Positions 1 through 8,470 of a stretch of DNA of 64,000 bases are shown here, piece after piece (within the stretch, counting starts at the first letter, position 1; every line of letters begins with the position of its first letter). The position numbers were made by a program, and so were the translations under genes. The notes beneath the pieces were generated by a model. The model saw nothing but the letters and a program-made list of their open reading frames with translations, was not told the origin of the DNA and searched no databases. This DNA comes from an uncultured Paracoccaceae bacterium (GTDB lineage Bacteria > Pseudomonadota > Alphaproteobacteria > Rhodobacterales > Rhodobacteraceae). The stretch spans positions 1-64,000 of the forward strand of contig CANLNM010000007.1 in NCBI GenBank assembly GCA_947492475.1, written 5' to 3'.

Positions 1-426
1 GCCGGTGAAGTGGGTTCTAAGGTTTACTCACCAAACCCGCAAGCGCTTTTTACAAGAAATATGAGATTTTTGTGAAAAAAGTGAAAAAATAAGTAAAAAC
101 AATCTGTTACAGTCGAAATTAGTTTCAAAAAACGCGGCATTTTGGGAAACACTTGATTTACCAACAAAAGGTAGGTTCTACATTTGGGGGTCTAAATAGC
201 CCTTATGGCTATATGCATGATTTTGGTGATTTGCCGCTTTCGAGTCGCCGCCCGATTCACGGCGCATCGCAACAAATGAATCGCCGATTCAGGTTCGTTT
301 TCGCTGCAACCTGCGATTCACTTGTCGCTAGATTCGGCATGGGCCCCTATCAGCCCCGAACCATCTTTATATATATGTGCTCTGCGCGGCGCGGCACTTG
401 GATCTATTTGCGCCTCATTGGACGGA
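1..426. other. gene-free stretch at window edge
   Basis: I find no convincing coding sequence here; the short open frames lack family resemblance and ribosome binding sites. The first 130 bases are very A-rich on the plus strand. Bases 242-335 hold a cluster of GANTC sites, listed separately. Bases 438-451 form an imperfect palindrome around TATATAT. The stretch could be the upstream region of a gene lying beyond the left edge. Confidence 0.5.
242..335. promoter_or_regulatory. cluster of six GANTC (CcrM-type) sites
   Basis: GANTC occurs at 242, 254, 278, 286, 315 and 331, six times in 94 bases; a random sequence would give less than one. Two of them sit in a perfect inverted repeat with a single-base centre, TGAATCG-C-CGATTCA, at 277-291. 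GANTC is the target of the cell-cycle methyltransferase CcrM in most Alphaproteobacteria. That the cluster acts as a methylation-sensitive regulatory site is inference; no adjacent intact gene is visible in this window. Confidence 0.45.
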
Positions 427-885
427 TCACTCTTTGCGGTTATATATGACCGACGCACCAGCACCTTGTTGTAACGTCAAACGCATCTGGTCTTGGGATA
501 CTTCAATCACCAGACAATCATGCCCAAGGTCCAGATCACCCTCGATAAGTTTGTGGATTGTTTATCCTTGCAATTCAGACACAAAGATCTGGCCGTCAAG
601 GGTGACATCCACATCATTCAATGAATAGGCGGTGACGGATTTATAACTGTGCACGACATCGCCAGTTGCAAGGCTGATTTGATGCAGCTGCGTTTGATCA
701 ACGACATATATATGTCCGCGATCAACAACCATTCCCGTTGGCGTCTGAATCCCCTCATCCACCCATATCGGTCGCGGTTTGTTTCGCGGATTTTTTGCTG
801 AATAAAGTCCAAGAAGACCTGAACGCATTTGGGGGTCACACATCCCGGGAGGCGCACAATCCATAGCCCAAATTCGGACCCGACC
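427..885 (-). pseudogene. possible remnant of an SMP-30/NHL-type beta-propeller gene
   Basis: One minus-strand frame carries a propeller-like stretch containing PTGMVVDRGHIYVVD and LNDVDVTLDGQIFVSELQG, which resembles the repeat pattern of SMP-30/gluconolactonase or NHL proteins. The frame is broken by a stop at 562-564 and then continues for 44 codons to a stop at 427-429, and by a stop at 886-888 just before the readable part. About 150 codons remain, roughly half of a normal SMP-30 protein, so I read it as a decayed or truncated gene. The assignment rests on pattern resemblance only. It lies just downstream of the LacI-type gene on the same strand, a position where a sugar-lactone enzyme controlled by that regulator would make sense. 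Confidence 0.35.
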
Positions 886-1074
886 TTACCAATAGCCCCA
901 AGTGAGCGACCCGAACAAAAAGTGCCAAGTTTTTCAAACCAAACGGCATGAAAGGACGTTAGACAAAAATTCGCTGGATTACTGCCCACAGCGCCACTGG
1001 ATTTCTGGCCCCAATTAAATGCTGCATGTTCCCCAGTGACCGTCCCAATCCGATTTGCCAAAGACAACGAAATA

Positions 1075-2091
1075 TCAGCCCTTAGAAAGCGGACGTGTCG
1101 AATCCCGGATTACGATGTCTGCCTCCAGCGCCAACGGGGATGCGCGTTGACCTGATTGCAGCCATCCGACGATTGCATCTGATGCCTTTGCGCCCATTTC
1201 CGCCGCGGGCAACTTGATGCTGGTCATGCTGGGTTCGCTGACGGCCGACCATTCCAGATTGTCAAATCCCATAACCGAAATGTCGTCCGGGACCACCAAA
1301 CCCAACCGAGTAAGCTCAAACATAGCCCCCAGGGCCTGAACGTCCGACAAACAGAGGATCGCAGTTGGTAACCGAGATTGCGCTGCCAATTCCTTGACTG
1401 CATTGGCCCCACCCGCAACATCCATGGAAACAGAGCGAAAGGTCACTTCAGAATCATGGGCAAGGTCCCTGATGGCATCAATTCGCGCAACGAAGCGATC
1501 GTTTACATCCAATGGTCCATGCACAATGGCAAAGGACCTGTGCCCAAGGTCGCGCAGAAATTCAAACGCATTGGCAGCGATTGTTGCGTTGTCATATCCG
1601 ATGGTTGGATACCGCGCCTCGGGATCATAATAAGACGTAATAAGAGTGGGGACGCGAAACCGGTCAATCAGCGTGTCAAAGCCAGCAGTGTGAGCGCGAC
1701 CAGAAACAAGCAGACCCTCAACGCCGAGATCAAGCAAGCCAAACGCTTTGCGTTCTTCTTCTTCTGGATCGCCACCAGTCACGGCCACGATTAATGCATA
1801 TCCATGTTGCGACAGTCGGCTTTCCAACGCATCGAGGTACCGCGCGAATATCGAATGATCGAGGGTGGGAACCAGCGCACCTATCGTGCGGGAATTTCCA
1901 GAGTTCAATGTTCGCGCCGCTGCACTGGGCACAAAATTCAACGTCTCAATCGCACGGTTCACTCGATCGCGGGTGTCTTTGGTGACCAGCTGCGATTTAT
2001 TCAAAACACGCGAAACGGTCGCCACCGAAACTTGGGCATGACGTGCGACATCGCGCAGGTTTGCTCGCTTTTGAGTTTCAGGTCTGCTCAT
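1075..2091 (-). CDS. LacI/GalR-family transcriptional regulator
   Basis: This 338-residue protein has the family's usual length and layout. The N-terminal helix-turn-helix (about residues 12-60) contains LRDVARHAQVSVATVSRVLN, followed by the hinge helix region FVPSAAARTLNSG. The periplasmic-binding-protein-like effector domain runs from about residue 65 to the end, with the common VMGFDNLEWS motif. LacI members bind palindromic operators and release them, or bind them, on sensing a small molecule. The gene is divergent from the DUF1989-GcvT/ABC transporter operon, and an operator-like palindrome lies between them at 2161-2176, so it probably controls that operon and perhaps itself. The ligand cannot be read from sequence. 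Most LacI proteins sense sugars or nucleosides, so a link to a methylated amine would be unusual. Confidence 0.9.
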   Translation of the reverse strand: MSRPETQKRANLRDVARHAQVSVATVSRVLNKSQLVTKDTRDRVNRAIETLNFVPSAAARTLNSGNSRTIGALVPTLDHSIFARYLDALESRLSQHGYALIVAVTGGDPEEEERKAFGLLDLGVEGLLVSGRAHTAGFDTLIDRFRVPTLITSYYDPEARYPTIGYDNATIAANAFEFLRDLGHRSFAIVHGPLDVNDRFVARIDAIRDLAHDSEVTFRSVSMDVAGGANAVKELAAQSRLPTAILCLSDVQALGAMFELTRLGLVVPDDISVMGFDNLEWSAVSEPSMTSIKLPAAEMGAKASDAIVGWLQSGQRASPLALEADIVIRDSTRPLSKG

Positions 2092-2130
2092 GATCTATGT
2101 CTCGCAGGTTGATGGGTGTGGATCAATCTC

Positions 2131-2176
2131 TTGACTCGTGTGAAAAGTCGTTTTAGCAAATTGTAACCGGTTTCAA
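2131..2176 (+). promoter_or_regulatory. promoter with LacI-type operator before DUF1989-GcvT operon
   Basis: Bases 2161-2176 read TTGTAACCGGTTTCAA, a 16-base palindrome with one mismatched pair and the central CG typical of LacI-family operators. Just upstream, TTGACT at 2131-2136 and TAGCAA at 2154-2159 are 17 bases apart and could be the -35 and -10 elements; the -10 is weak. The palindrome would then lie over or just after the transcription start, a normal position for repression. The palindrome is seen directly; its binding by the neighbouring LacI protein is inferred. Confidence 0.6.
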
Positions 2177-2191
2177 AAGGCAGTTTTCAAC

Positions 2192-4528
2192 ATGAGCGGG
2201 ATCCCTATCCATGCAATTGACAATGCGAGGCTCGGCCAAATTGGCCGTAGTTTCCCCGGCATGTCTGCCCCGCGCATCGGCCAAGCGGCCCGTTTACATG
2301 CACGTCAAGCCTTGCGATTCGAGTTGTCAAAGGGCGACTTAATCTCGTTTCAGGACATGCAAGATTCCCAAAGCCTGACCATCTGCGCATTTGACCAACG
2401 CAAACAATGCCACATGGCGGCGATTGGATTGCGCAATGACACGAATGTGGCGCTGGCGCAGTTTGACCATGCAGAAATGGTTGGCTGGATGTCCGCGCAT
2501 GGATTGCCCACCAACGGGTCAATTGAGTGCGCACGCCTAATCGGCGAGGAAGGTTTGTGTATCCTAAAAGCACAAGAAGCCTGCACCATTTGGGTCATGT
2601 CTTCTTTGGATGCAGAAAGCCTGACATCCGGGCAAACCCCAAACGCTGTGTCGGTTTCCATCTCTCATGCGGCGACCGACGGGCCACTCCTGCCAACGCC
2701 GCTGGGCGATGTGCGGGACGAATTTACGATCTCACGCGGAACCTCTCAGGCTTATGAATTGTTGCCGGGCGAGGTGGTGCAAATCATCGACATCTATGGC
2801 CAGCAATGTTCGGATTTTATGGCCTTTCGCAGTGATGGATTAGAAAAGGGTCGCGTCGAAATGATCGACAACACCGCCACCCGTACCAAGGTACGGCGCG
2901 CCTTTCCGGGGCCGGGGTTGTTTGACAAATTCTACGATGCCCAGATGCGTCCCATGCTGAACCTGGTTCAGGATACTTGCGGGCGTCACGATACCTTTGG
3001 GCTGGCCTGCACAGCACAAGGCTACGAAGATCGCGGGTTTCCCGGCCACGTGAATTGTTCGGACAACATATCAGCCAGCATGTCCTCTTATGGAGTTGCG
3101 CAGCGCAACGCATGGCCAGCGATTAATTTCTTTTGGAACACATGGGTCGATTCCGGTGCAGGTGCCAGCACGCACCATGTTTTAACCGAAGAAAGCTGGT
3201 CGCGGCCGGGCGATTATGTCGCCCTAAAGGCGATGGAACCGCTGGTCTGCGTTAGCACAGCCTGCCCAGATGACATTGATCCCATCAACGGCTGGAACCC
3301 CACAGATATTCACGTCCGGATTTATCGCCCCGACACGCCAATCCGGCGCGCGGTGGCCTACCGGGAAAAGGAGACCGCCCCGGTGACACTAAGCCAGGAA
3401 TCCGCGTTCCACCCAGCGACCAGCAAACTGACCCGAGATTTCATGCCCGCAAGGAACCTATGGATGCCCAATTCTTATTCTACGCAAGGGCCCGTCGCAG
3501 AATACTGGGCATGTCGCGAAGCTGCGACACTTCAAGATATGAGCGCATTGCGCAAATATGACATCATCGGCCCGGATGCAGAACGTTTGCTGCAACACGC
3601 AATGACACGGGACGTTTGCAAGCTTGCCGTCTGGCGGGGCACCTATGCGCTGCTATGTGATACGCAGGGCGAGGTGATCGATGACGGCACCCTGTTCCGT
3701 TTGGCGCCTCAGCTATTCCGGTGGTGTTGCGGGACCGAAGAAAGCGCACGCCATCTAAAGCAACTGGCCGATCAGCTCAGGTATCAGGTGCGGATCAATG
3801 CACAGGGTGATGTTTTGCCCAGTGTTGCATTGCAGGGTCCGAAATCCCGCGATATCCTTCGAAAATTGGTGTTTACGCAGCCTCACGTTCCGTCATTGGA
3901 CGAATTGAAATGGTTTGGCGTCACAACGGGCCGTATTGCAGACCGCGAAGGTTTGCCGTTTATGCTAGCCCGATCGGGCTATACTGGTGAGTTGGGGTAT
4001 GAACTGTTTTGCACCGTCAGTGACGCGCCCAAATTGTGGGATCTGCTAATGGAGGCAGGTCAGGAATTTGGCATCGCACCTATGGGTGGAGCCGCGTTGG
4101 AAACCATCCGAATTGAAGCCGGACTAGCGGCTGCAAACGCAGAATTTGCGCCCGGCGTAGACGCATTGGAAGCCGGGCTTGGCTTCGCCGTTGATTTCAA
4201 AAAGACAGACTTTGTCGGCATGGAGGCACTGAAACATAACGCATTGGCCCCGCGCCGCGTTCTCAAAGGATTGAAATTCGATCAGGATGATGTTCCGCAT
4301 CATGGGGCACATGTTTATGCAGGGGAACGCCCGGTTGGCGTCATTACATCAGCCACACGTTCCCCCAGTCTCCAATGTGCCATCGCGATGGCGCGTTTGT
4401 CTGTTCAACACGCAACAATCGGTACTCAATTAGAAGTTGGCATGATGGACGGCCATATGAAACGTCTGACAGCCACTGTGACCGACATTCCGTTCATTGA
4501 CCCGAGCCGCTCAAGAGCACGGGCTTGA
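2192..4528 (+). CDS. DUF1989-GcvT fusion, probable folate-dependent N-demethylase
   Basis: The 778-residue protein has three parts. Residues 1-150 are a poorly recognisable N-terminal region. Residues about 175-385 match DUF1989 (urea-carboxylase-associated family), with GQQCSDFMAF, CGRHDTFGLAC and HVNCSDNIS, where Cys and His could bind a metal. Residues about 430-770 are an aminomethyltransferase (GcvT) fold with ARSGYTGELGYELF. GcvT-type domains move one-carbon groups from amines to tetrahydrofolate in glycine cleavage, dimethylglycine and sarcosine catabolism, and DMSP demethylation by DmdA. The next three genes encode a glycine-betaine-type ABC importer, so I infer that this enzyme removes a methyl group from the imported compound. 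The substrate, and the role of the DUF1989 part, are not known from sequence. The start at 2192 has only a weak ribosome binding site. Confidence 0.75.
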   Translation: MSGIPIHAIDNARLGQIGRSFPGMSAPRIGQAARLHARQALRFELSKGDLISFQDMQDSQSLTICAFDQRKQCHMAAIGLRNDTNVALAQFDHAEMVGWMSAHGLPTNGSIECARLIGEEGLCILKAQEACTIWVMSSLDAESLTSGQTPNAVSVSISHAATDGPLLPTPLGDVRDEFTISRGTSQAYELLPGEVVQIIDIYGQQCSDFMAFRSDGLEKGRVEMIDNTATRTKVRRAFPGPGLFDKFYDAQMRPMLNLVQDTCGRHDTFGLACTAQGYEDRGFPGHVNCSDNISASMSSYGVAQRNAWPAINFFWNTWVDSGAGASTHHVLTEESWSRPGDYVALKAMEPLVCVSTACPDDIDPINGWNPTDIHVRIYRPDTPIRRAVAYREKETAPVTLSQESAFHPATSKLTRDFMPARNLWMPNSYSTQGPVAEYWACREAATLQDMSALRKYDIIGPDAERLLQHAMTRDVCKLAVWRGTYALLCDTQGEVIDDGTLFRLAPQLFRWCCGTEESARHLKQLADQLRYQVRINAQGDVLPSVALQGPKSRDILRKLVFTQPHVPSLDELKWFGVTTGRIADREGLPFMLARSGYTGELGYELFCTVSDAPKLWDLLMEAGQEFGIAPMGGAALETIRIEAGLAAANAEFAPGVDALEAGLGFAVDFKKTDFVGMEALKHNALAPRRVLKGLKFDQDDVPHHGAHVYAGERPVGVITSATRSPSLQCAIAMARLSVQHATIGTQLEVGMMDGHMKRLTATVTDIPFIDPSRSRARA

Positions 4529-4558
4529 AAAAACACATTCCAATAGGAGGAAGACAAA

Positions 4559-5515
4559 ATGAAAAAGTTATCATTTAGCGCCATGGCGCTCAGCGTTGCG
4601 ATGACGGCCGGTGCCGTCTCTGCGCAGGAAACCGTGATGATCGGCGAACCATCCTGGCCGGGCGCACGGATTATGGCCAATCTGATCGGCCAAGTGATCG
4701 AAACACGTCTAGGTGGCGAAGTGGGCTATGCCCCGGGTGCCAATGCGGTCATTTTCGCCTCTATGGACGGTGGTCGCGGTGACATTGACGTGCATCCAGA
4801 CGTCTGGCTGCCCAACCAACAAAGCTTTGTTGACCAATACGGCGAAAACGTCACCCTATCCGAAGGCTCCTACGAGGGGCGTTCCGGTTTCTGCGTGCCA
4901 ACCTATATGGCCGAAGATCACAACATTCGCACCGTCTTTGACCTTGCGACCCCAGAAGCGCAGGAACTGTTTGACACGGACGGCGACGGCAAAGGCGAAG
5001 TCTGGGTTGGCGCGTCCGGTTGGGCCTCAACCAATGTGCATTCTGTTAAGGTTCGCGATTACGGAATTGAAACATTCCTGACCGCAACAACCGAAGATGA
5101 AACCGTATTCTACAGCCGTCTGCGCGACCTGATTGAAAACCGCGAAGGCGCTGTTTTTTACTGCTATCGTCCGCATTATGTTCACGCATTGTATGACGTA
5201 ACCATGATCGAAGAGCCTGAATATAACGCCGATCTGTATAACATGGTTCCAGCGGATCAATCTGCAAATTGGTACGAAGAAAGCTCGATCATGACGGGCG
5301 ATCAGGTCAAAACCGTTCGTGTCGCGTTTTCCAATTCCTTGTTTGACCGCAACGAAGCAGCGGCATCATTTTTGTCCGCCATTGATATGGATGCCGGCGA
5401 ACTTTCTGCTCTGACTTTCGAAGTGGTTGAGCAAGGTGTCGAAATCGACGTGGCCGTTGCCGCATGGATTGCCGAAAATGGCGAAATGATTGACGGCTGG
5501 CTTGGCCTCAACTGA
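4559..5515 (+). CDS. glycine betaine-type ABC transporter, substrate-binding protein
   Basis: This 318-residue periplasmic protein starts with a clear Sec signal peptide (residues 1-22, ending near VSAQE) and belongs to the ProX/OpuAC group (type III binding fold). It would capture a quaternary amine and pass it to the membrane permease encoded downstream. A strong ribosome binding site, AGGAGG, lies just before the ATG. It is the second gene of the operon, 30 bases after the demethylase gene. Conserved Trp residues (for example GEPSWPG, VWLPN, SGWAS) fit an aromatic cage for a trimethylammonium group. Glycine betaine is the likeliest ligand, but choline, carnitine, DMSP or a related compound cannot be excluded. 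A hairpin after the gene may keep its mRNA more abundant than that of the other transporter genes. Confidence 0.85.
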   Translation: MKKLSFSAMALSVAMTAGAVSAQETVMIGEPSWPGARIMANLIGQVIETRLGGEVGYAPGANAVIFASMDGGRGDIDVHPDVWLPNQQSFVDQYGENVTLSEGSYEGRSGFCVPTYMAEDHNIRTVFDLATPEAQELFDTDGDGKGEVWVGASGWASTNVHSVKVRDYGIETFLTATTEDETVFYSRLRDLIENREGAVFYCYRPHYVHALYDVTMIEEPEYNADLYNMVPADQSANWYEESSIMTGDQVKTVRVAFSNSLFDRNEAAASFLSAIDMDAGELSALTFEVVEQGVEIDVAVAAWIAENGEMIDGWLGLN

Positions 5516-5537
5516 TCTCTCTCGTTGAGTGAACTCT

Positions 5538-5563
5538 CCCCGGCAGACGTTTGTTTGCCGGGG
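5538..5563 (+). terminator. hairpin between binding-protein and ATPase genes
   Basis: CCCCGGCAGAC (5538-5548) pairs with GTTTGCCGGGG (5553-5563) over 11 bases, with one G-U pair and a 4-base loop. There is no long T-run after it, only ATTATTT. In ABC transporter operons such a hairpin often protects or partly terminates the message after the binding-protein gene, giving more binding protein than ATPase and permease. That role is inferred from position. Confidence 0.6.
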
Positions 5564-5595
5564 ATTATTTGAATACACAGATAGGGGTGGGAAAC

Positions 5596-6645
5596 ATGTC
5601 CAAGGACATAGCAATCGACGCGCGCGGCGTGTGGAAGGTTTTCGGTGATCGCGCCGATGAGGCATTGGCCGCCATTCACGCCGAAGGCTTGGGCAAAGCC
5701 GAAGTCTTGTCAAAATACGGATGTGTTGTGGGCGTCGCGGATGCTACATTTCAGATCGAAGAAGGTGAGCTGTTTTGCATCATGGGCCTATCGGGTTCTG
5801 GCAAATCGACCCTCGTTCGGCATGTGAACCGTTTGCTGGAACCAACCGCTGGCGAAATCCGGATCGCCGGAGAAGACGTGATGGGGCTGAACGCTGAAAA
5901 ACTGCGCCATCTGCGAAATCACCAAGTCGCGATGGTGTTTCAGAATTTTGGGCTGATGCCCCACCGCACGGTGCGTGACAATGTTGCGATGCCGCTCGAA
6001 ATTCGCGGCGCAGGCAAGGCACGTCGCTGGGCCGAGGCCGATCGCGTTCTGGATCTGGTGGAATTGACCGGATGGGAAGATAAATACGCCCATGAATTGT
6101 CTGGCGGGATGCAGCAACGCGTTGGGCTGGCGCGAGCGATCGCCTCTGATCCACAGATTCTGCTGATGGACGAACCTTTCTCAGCACTTGATCCGCTGAT
6201 CCGAAAACAATTGCAGGATCAGTTTATGGCTCTGTCCAAAGAGCTGAAAAAAACCACGATGTTCATCACCCACGATCTTGATGAAGCAATCCGGATCGGC
6301 AATCGCATCGCCATCATGAAAGACGGCCGCATCGTTCAAATCGGCACACCCGAGGACATTATCCTGAACCCTGCCGATGATTACGTCAGCGACTTTGTTG
6401 CTGGCATTTCGAAGCTGAACATGGTGTTCGCCCATTCGGTCATGACGCCCGTCGATCGTTTCAAATCCGAACATGGCGATGTGCCAAAAGACGCCAAAGA
6501 AGCCGCGCCAGACATGGATCTGAGCACACTCATGGACCTGTGTGTGGACGGGTCCGGCATCGTAAAGGTGGTTGCCGACAACAAAACCGTGGGCGTCATC
6601 AACCGGTCCGGTTTGATCCGGGCCATCAAAGACAATCAGGGGTAA
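5596..6645 (+). CDS. proV: glycine betaine-type ABC transporter, ATPase
   Basis: The 349-residue ATPase has Walker [10 protein letters not shown] near residues 64-72, the signature [12 protein letters not shown] near 168-179, and Walker B ILLMDEP near 188-194. The N-terminal part before the nucleotide site has the extra helix typical of ProV/OpuAA, and the C-terminal 60 residues look like a single CBS-type unit rather than the usual pair, so the family's osmosensing part may be reduced. I place the start at ATG 5596 because a purine-rich GGGGTGGG precedes it; an upstream ATG at 5551 lies inside the hairpin and is unlikely. It powers uptake with the neighbouring permease and binding protein. 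The permease gene follows after 4 bases. Confidence 0.85.
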   Translation: MSKDIAIDARGVWKVFGDRADEALAAIHAEGLGKAEVLSKYGCVVGVADATFQIEEGELFCIMGLSGSGKSTLVRHVNRLLEPTAGEIRIAGEDVMGLNAEKLRHLRNHQVAMVFQNFGLMPHRTVRDNVAMPLEIRGAGKARRWAEADRVLDLVELTGWEDKYAHELSGGMQQRVGLARAIASDPQILLMDEPFSALDPLIRKQLQDQFMALSKELKKTTMFITHDLDEAIRIGNRIAIMKDGRIVQIGTPEDIILNPADDYVSDFVAGISKLNMVFAHSVMTPVDRFKSEHGDVPKDAKEAAPDMDLSTLMDLCVDGSGIVKVVADNKTVGVINRSGLIRAIKDNQG

Positions 6646-6649
6646 TGAC

Positions 6650-8155
6650 ATGAGCGAGCATCAAGCCAACGATATCACCCGACTAGAGCCGTTGATCGAT
6701 GAATTTGTCGGTCAAAGCGCCCCGTACTACCGCAACGTTTTTGACACTATGCTGCGGGCGCCGGGGTATAAATTTACACTTAACTGGGCTGCTGCGATCC
6801 TGGGACCGATCTGGTTTGGCGCCCGCGGTTTGTGGAATTGGTTCCTCAGTGTTCTGATTCTTGAAACGGCGGCCTATATCCAGATTGGCATGGGGTTCTT
6901 TGGTGACCTCGGTTCTGCTGAACGGGAACGCGCCAGCAGCATCCAATCCACACTAGATCTGCGATATCAACAGATCGAAGCCGCTGAAACCGCGGGCAAC
7001 AGTTCGACCGTTGACTCACTCAGGCGGGCCGCGGAATCCCTAGAGGGTGCCTTGGTGGATGCCCAAGCCGCAGCCACCGCAGCAGACGCCACTGGATTGT
7101 GGTTCATCGGCGGTGGGTTTCTGGCGCTGATGCTCATCAAATTTGGCGTTGCCGCCCTATCAAACTGGACCTTGGAAAAGCAGTTTGCGCGTTGGAGATC
7201 TGACAAATCCGTTGCCCAAGGATGGTCCATGCCGCGCGCGGCGCTGGCAGCGATCATGTTTGTTGCCTGTGCGGTTTTATCAACGATCCAATTCGCGCAA
7301 CCAACGGCCTTTGCCGTGCTGGCTGAATTTCCAACCGATGGCAATTGGCGACTGGCCGTCGGCGATTGGATTCAGGATGGGTTCGATTGGCTTCGTCGTG
7401 CTGGGCGTGGTGTTTTTGATACGATCACCGCAGGTATGCGCAACCTTTTGGATGCTATCGAAGTGGTGCTTGTCGACACGCCTTGGCCTGTGGTCGCCTT
7501 TGTGATCCTGATGCTTGCATTCCTTTCTGCGGGGCCGCGTGTGGCTATCTTTACCGCAGTGGCCTTGGCCTATTTGGGATTGCTGGACTTCTGGGAAAAG
7601 GCGATGACAACCGTCGCGCTGCTTGGTGCGGCTGCATTGATATCGATCACACTTGGCATTCCATTTGGTGTCTTCTGCGCCCGCAGACCCAAAATCTATG
7701 CAATCGTGCGACCGATCCTCGACTTCATGCAATCTATGCCCAGCTTCGTTTATCTGATCCCCGTGGTTGCGTTCATTGGATCAGGAAAGCCGGCAGGCGT
7801 GGTGGCAACGATGATTTTCGGGTCACCCCCGGTTATTCGCTTTACGGTTCTGGGCCTGCAACAGGTGCCTGAAACAGTCAGAGAAGCCGCTTTGGCATTT
7901 GGCGCCGGACCACGTTATCTGCTTTGGCGGGTTGAGCTGCCTCTGGCGGCGAAAACCATCATGGCTGGCGTTAATCAAACCATCCTTCTGTCGCTTGCCA
8001 TGGTTGTTGTTGCGTCGCTGATCGGCGCGCAGGGTCTCGGCGAAGACGTGCTAGAAGCGCTTCAATTTGCGGCAGCGGGTCAGGGGCTGTTGGCAGGTTT
8101 GGCTATTCTGTTCTGCGCCTTGATCCTCGACCGGATTGTCGCCGGACGTGGGTAA
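6650..8155 (+). CDS. proW: glycine betaine-type ABC transporter, permease (long form)
   Basis: This 501-residue inner-membrane protein carries the transporter permease domain in its C-terminal half (about residues 280-495), including the ATPase-contact loop region VPETVREAALAFGAGP. The N-terminal half is unusual. After a soluble start there are membrane segments near residues 45-80, a predicted helical and possibly coiled-coil stretch rich in Ala and Glu (about 90-145), and more membrane segments near 150-175 and 195-225. The E. coli ProW protein is about 350 residues, so this is an extended form. The extension resembles the membrane-anchored N-terminal regions seen in other alphaproteobacterial betaine permeases, but I cannot assign it a function. 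Last gene of the operon. Confidence 0.82.
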   Translation: MSEHQANDITRLEPLIDEFVGQSAPYYRNVFDTMLRAPGYKFTLNWAAAILGPIWFGARGLWNWFLSVLILETAAYIQIGMGFFGDLGSAERERASSIQSTLDLRYQQIEAAETAGNSSTVDSLRRAAESLEGALVDAQAAATAADATGLWFIGGGFLALMLIKFGVAALSNWTLEKQFARWRSDKSVAQGWSMPRAALAAIMFVACAVLSTIQFAQPTAFAVLAEFPTDGNWRLAVGDWIQDGFDWLRRAGRGVFDTITAGMRNLLDAIEVVLVDTPWPVVAFVILMLAFLSAGPRVAIFTAVALAYLGLLDFWEKAMTTVALLGAAALISITLGIPFGVFCARRPKIYAIVRPILDFMQSMPSFVYLIPVVAFIGSGKPAGVVATMIFGSPPVIRFTVLGLQQVPETVREAALAFGAGPRYLLWRVELPLAAKTIMAGVNQTILLSLAMVVVASLIGAQGLGEDVLEALQFAAAGQGLLAGLAILFCALILDRIVAGRG

Positions 8156-8170
8156 CCACCACCCAGCCTG

Positions 8171-8210
8171 CTAAAAAACATTGTGAAAGCGGTTCGCGCT
8201 GCTTTCACAA
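8171..8210 (-). terminator. terminator after tRNA-Thr
   Basis: TTGTGAAAGC (8181-8190) and GCTTTCACAA (8201-8210) form a perfect 10-base stem with a 10-base loop. On the minus strand the stem is followed by ATGTTTTTT, so it fits rho-independent termination of the leftward tRNA transcript. Read on the plus strand it has no T-run, although it lies just after the permease gene. Confidence 0.65.
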
Positions 8211-8316
8211 AAAGCCCCGGATGAAATGGGCAAAACATTCCCTCAATGACACGACCGTCAACCAGCACCATTGAACGTCGCAATGGTGGCGTTGCTTTGA
8301 TGATGCGGGAATAAAA

Positions 8317-8392
8317 TGGTGCCTCAAGAGGGACTCGAACCCCCGACCTTGTCCTTACGAAGGACCTGCTCTACCAGCTGAGCTATTGAGGC
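8317..8392 (-). tRNA. tRNA-Thr (anticodon CGU)
   Basis: The minus strand folds as a 76-base cloverleaf. The acceptor stem GCCTCAA pairs with TTGAGGC, the discriminator is A, and CCA is encoded. The D arm has GCTC/GAGC, the anticodon loop is TTCGTAA (anticodon CGU, reading the Thr codon ACG), and the T arm has GGGGG/CCCTC around TTCGAGT. The first anticodon-stem pair is a G-A mismatch, as in E. coli thrW. No attachment-site duplication is evident nearby. Confidence 0.95.
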
Positions 8393-8470
8393 ATTTTTAA
8401 ACGTTGCAATCGACCAAGAATCGCAAAATTTGGCGGAGTGAATACCGCCCCGCCAAACAAGATGGAAGCC

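Noticed and set aside
618..1067. A 149-codon minus-strand open frame
   Set aside because: It has no recognisable pattern or good ribosome binding site and overlaps the propeller-like remnant in another frame.
8214..8316. Attachment-site duplication or integrated element at the tRNA-Thr gene
   Set aside because: No repeat of the tRNA end and no integrase or mobile gene is visible on either side.
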